Under the pieces are notes generated by a model. The model made no database searches. It was not told the origin of the DNA and saw nothing but the letters and a program-made list of their open reading frames with translations. This document shows, piece by piece, positions 61,454 through 64,000 of a stretch of 64,000 bases of DNA; the first letter of the stretch is position 1; each line of letters starts with the position of its first letter. Position numbers and translations under genes: made by a program. Source of the stretch: Gammaproteobacteria bacterium (lineage in GTDB: Bacteria > Pseudomonadota > Gammaproteobacteria > Pseudomonadales > Azotimanducaceae); assembly GCA_021773565.1 (NCBI GenBank), contig JAJFJZ010000013.1:310001-374000 (forward strand), given 5' to 3'.

Positions 61454-62512
61454 TTGAACCCACAAACCATAAAAAAGCTTCGGCGGTTTCGCGAGATCAA
61501 ACGCGGCTACTACAGTTTTCTTTTTCTGGTAGGCCTGATTTTGATCTCCGCCATCGGTGAACTACTCGTAAATAACCGGGCACTGATGGTTAGTTATGAA
61601 GGTAGCTGGTACTTTCCCACCTATTCTGATTTTCATCCGGGCAGCGATTTTGGTCTGGGTTACGGCTATGAGACCGATTATCGGGAACTACAAAAGGTTT
61701 TTAAGGCGGCTGGTACGGGCGACTTTGTCATAATGCCACTGGTACCTTTTGATGCGCTTGAAAATAATTCATCAACTGGCATATACAAACCGGAAGCACC
61801 GTCGGCCGAGCGGGAACATTATCTGGGAACCGATACCACCAGCCGCGACATTCTGGCCAGATTGTTTTATGGAACCCGCATCGCCCTGCTATTTTCCATT
61901 GCATTCATGGTCTGGGTATACGCCATTGGTATTACCATCGGCTGCGCAATGGGATATTTTGGCGGTGTATTCGATCTCATTTTTCAACGCCTGATCGAGA
62001 TCTGGTCCAATATCCCGTTTTTGTATACCGTCATCATTGTTTTTTCGGTAATTCCGGCCACTTTCGCAAATTCCACCCGAATAGCCATATTGCTCACTGT
62101 TATGGTGCTTTTTTCCTGGACCGGGATGACCTATTACATGCGAACAGAAACCTATAAGGAAAAATCCAGGGACTATATTGCTGCAGCACGCATTATTGGG
62201 GCCAGCCACAGCCGAATCATATTCAAGCACGTACTCCCTAACGTAATGTCCACGCTCGTTACCTTTATGCCCTTCACAATTGTGTCGGCAATATCTGCCA
62301 TAACCGCTCTGGATTTTTTGGGCTTTGGATTACCGGTACCAACACCGAGCCTGGGTGAATTACTCAAACAGGGCACTGCCAATTTACGTACCGCACCCTG
62401 GATTGTAACGTCCGCCTTTTTGACCCTGGTAGTGCTGCTCACAGTGGTCACGTTTATCGGCGAGGCTGTTCGAGAGTCATTCGATCCCAAAAAATTCACT
62501 GTTTATAAGTAA
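61454..62512 (+). CDS. yejE: YejE-like ABC importer permease
   Basis: A 352-residue permease starting at TTG (61454). It opens with FREIKRGYYSFLFLVGLILI, has the long periplasmic insert typical of YejE (SYEGSWYFPTYSDFHPGSDF onward), then EHYLGTDTTSRDILARLFYG and the EAA loop DYIAAARIIGASHSRIIFKH, ending AVRESFDPKKFTVYK. It forms the permease pair with the preceding gene, 22 bp away, and precedes the binding-protein gene by 24 bp. Confidence 0.88.
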   Translation: MNPQTIKKLRRFREIKRGYYSFLFLVGLILISAIGELLVNNRALMVSYEGSWYFPTYSDFHPGSDFGLGYGYETDYRELQKVFKAAGTGDFVIMPLVPFDALENNSSTGIYKPEAPSAEREHYLGTDTTSRDILARLFYGTRIALLFSIAFMVWVYAIGITIGCAMGYFGGVFDLIFQRLIEIWSNIPFLYTVIIVFSVIPATFANSTRIAILLTVMVLFSWTGMTYYMRTETYKEKSRDYIAAARIIGASHSRIIFKHVLPNVMSTLVTFMPFTIVSAISAITALDFLGFGLPVPTPSLGELLKQGTANLRTAPWIVTSAFLTLVVLLTVVTFIGEAVRESFDPKKFTVYK

Positions 62513-62536
62513 CGAATACCGATTTTGAGGTTTTTT

Positions 62537-64000
62537 ATGTACATAAATTTCAGACACCTGTTTTTCAGCTTGATTTCCGCAAGCATTCTAAGCGCCTGCG
62601 GTGGCCCAGACACCGCCGAAATAGAGGCACCGGCAATCGACAATGAACAGGAAGTACAGGATTACTACGCCGCCAATCCGGACTTTTTCAGCTTTAAAAA
62701 TATCAGCGATTTACCTACCGACCTGGTCTGGGAAAATGGCATGCATCTTAACGAACTTGGTTCAGAACAGGCGACGAAGGGTGGTACAGAATATTACCAG
62801 ATCCAGGATTTCCCTCGTACTTTGCGTCGAGTCGGTCCGGACTCGAATGGATCGTTTCGACCCTGGATAAATGATTATACCAGCCTTGGCCTGGCACACA
62901 GGCACCCCGACAAATTTGAGTTTTTTCCGGCACTGGCAGAAAGCTGGGCCCTGGATCCTGAGAATAAAACGGTTTACGTGAAACTCAATCCGGACGCGCG
63001 ATGGTCAGATGGCGTACCCGTTACCACCGACGACATGTTTTTTATGTTTTTCTTTTACCAGTCTGACTACATCGTAGCCCCCTGGTACAAAAACTGGTAC
63101 AGCTCGCAGTACACCAACATTACCAGATACGATGACCTGACTTTTTCCATCACCACTCCCCAGTTCAAACCCAATGGTGGTTCCAACGTGATCGGTTTGG
63201 GTCCGGTGCCTCGCCATTTCTATCGGGAACTTGGGGACGATTATGTAGATCGCTACCAATGGCGCTTCCAACCCACAACCGGGCCCTACATCGTCAGGAA
63301 GAAGGATATTGTCAAGGGCAGTTCAATTGTACTAACGCGCCTGGACGACTGGTGGGCAAAAGATAACAAGTTCTTCAAAAACCGTTACAACGTAGATCGC
63401 ATTCAACTAAACGTTATTCGCGACACTGCCAAGGCTTTTGAGGCCTTCAAGAAAGGTGACATCGACCAGGCCCGACTCAATCTGGCCGAGTTCTGGTATG
63501 ACAAACTTCCCAACAGTGATTCGGATGTACAAAACGGTTATATCCACAAGTCCCTGTTTTATAATCAGCGGCCACGACCTACCTATGGCCTGTGGATGAA
63601 CACTTCAAAAGCCCTGCTCGACAATCTGGATGTACGTATTGGCATTCAACACGCTACCAACTGGCAGCTGGTTATAGCGAAATACTTCCGGGGTGATTAC
63701 TCACGAATGCAAACCTCCTCTGATGGTTACGGAGAATTTTCCCACCCTACTCTAAAGGCCCGGGAATTTGATATTGACAAAGCACTTGAACACTTCGCCA
63801 AAGCAGGCTTCATCGAGCGGGATGCAAACGGTGTACTAATCAATGCCGATGGACAGAAGCTGGCATTCACTCTATCCACCGGCTATACCAACATGCAGGA
63901 TATTCTCACCATTTTGAAGGAAGAAGCATTAAAAGCAGGCCTGGAATTTCGCGTTGAAGTACTAGATGGTACCGCCGGTTGGAAAAAGGTCCAGGAAAAG
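62537..64000 (+). CDS. yejA: YejA-like extracellular solute-binding lipoprotein (runs off window)
   Basis: Family-5 solute-binding protein, 488 residues visible. Start ATG at 62537. The N-terminus MYINFRHLFFSLISASILSA followed by CGG has a lipobox (LSAC), so it is a lipoprotein. Further on come YPRTLRRVGPDSNG-like DFPRTLRRVGPDSNGSF, FPALAESWALDPENKTVYVK, ARWSDGVPVTTDDMFFMFFF, GPVPRHFY and RPTYGLWMNTSKALLDNLDV, all typical of oligopeptide-binding proteins. It delivers substrate to the two preceding permeases. The ATPase, if present, lies beyond the edge. Confidence 0.88.
   Translation, partial: MYINFRHLFFSLISASILSACGGPDTAEIEAPAIDNEQEVQDYYAANPDFFSFKNISDLPTDLVWENGMHLNELGSEQATKGGTEYYQIQDFPRTLRRVGPDSNGSFRPWINDYTSLGLAHRHPDKFEFFPALAESWALDPENKTVYVKLNPDARWSDGVPVTTDDMFFMFFFYQSDYIVAPWYKNWYSSQYTNITRYDDLTFSITTPQFKPNGGSNVIGLGPVPRHFYRELGDDYVDRYQWRFQPTTGPYIVRKKDIVKGSSIVLTRLDDWWAKDNKFFKNRYNVDRIQLNVIRDTAKAFEAFKKGDIDQARLNLAEFWYDKLPNSDSDVQNGYIHKSLFYNQRPRPTYGLWMNTSKALLDNLDVRIGIQHATNWQLVIAKYFRGDYSRMQTSSDGYGEFSHPTLKAREFDIDKALEHFAKAGFIERDANGVLINADGQKLAFTLSTGYTNMQDILTILKEEALKAGLEFRVEVLDGTAGWKKVQEK

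Overview
The window looks like chromosomal DNA of a Gram-negative, aerobic, heterotrophic gammaproteobacterium, probably a marine lineage. The evidence is the Pseudomonas-type five-step histidine pathway with HutC, an ECF sigma/FecR/TonB-dependent receptor module, an RND pump, MacB-like ABC export under a sigma-54 activator, a Yej-type ABC importer and c-type cytochromes. The lineage is inferred from gene families only. I saw no rRNA, tRNA, CRISPR array, intact insertion sequence or prophage.

Layout. 1-6298: hut cluster, with hutC-hutU-hutH leftward (hutH cut by the window edge) and hutI-hutF-hutG rightward, around a strong HutC-type palindrome. 6289-8351: leftward sulfide/persulfide detoxification operon (persulfide dioxygenase-like MBL protein, TSUP exporter, rhodanese-like DUF442 protein). 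8440-10759: cytochrome c', dihaem cytochrome c, MsrB and a two-helix ion channel. 10773-14976: PhoD-like phosphatase, EcsC protein, a membrane protein/XRE regulator pair with a well-formed promoter and flanking inverted repeat, and a PhyH dioxygenase. 14977-15490: a gene-free stretch with a G-quadruplex motif and two long hairpin elements. 15491-16684: acyl-CoA dehydrogenase.

16689-26875 is the most unusual block, all leftward: ATP-grasp protein, 7TM-type histidine kinase, LuxR response regulator, a secreted RHS/YD-repeat protein of about 1490 residues, and a secreted protein with four copies of a 119-residue repeat. Two matching GCCCCCT-N5-GGGGG palindromes lie in front of the regulator and RHS genes. 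The RHS tip begins with a segment that looks like the first strands of an outer-membrane porin.

27026-36578: YCII/ECF42 pair, ECF sigma-FecR operon facing a TonB-dependent receptor, an acidic Cys-containing secreted protein, a PQQ dehydrogenase with fused cytochrome c, and a DUF2834 protein. 36593-43996: MacAB-like export operon with its own NtrB/NtrC-like pair. A sigma-54 promoter precedes it, and a perfect 18-bp palindrome, the probable activator site, lies inside the 5' end of the divergent gene. 44126-53578: GNAT-like proteins, a membrane-bound AraC regulator, a secreted lipase-like hydrolase, a decayed DUF2306 gene, a HEAT-repeat protein, a flippase and a Stealth phosphotransferase flanking a 115-bp imperfect palindrome, an Ada-like regulator without its repair domains, and an Eis-like acetyltransferase. 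53586-57829: RND pump. 57963-64000: GST, acyl-CoA carboxyltransferase, and yejB-yejE-yejA-like importer genes (the last cut by the window edge).
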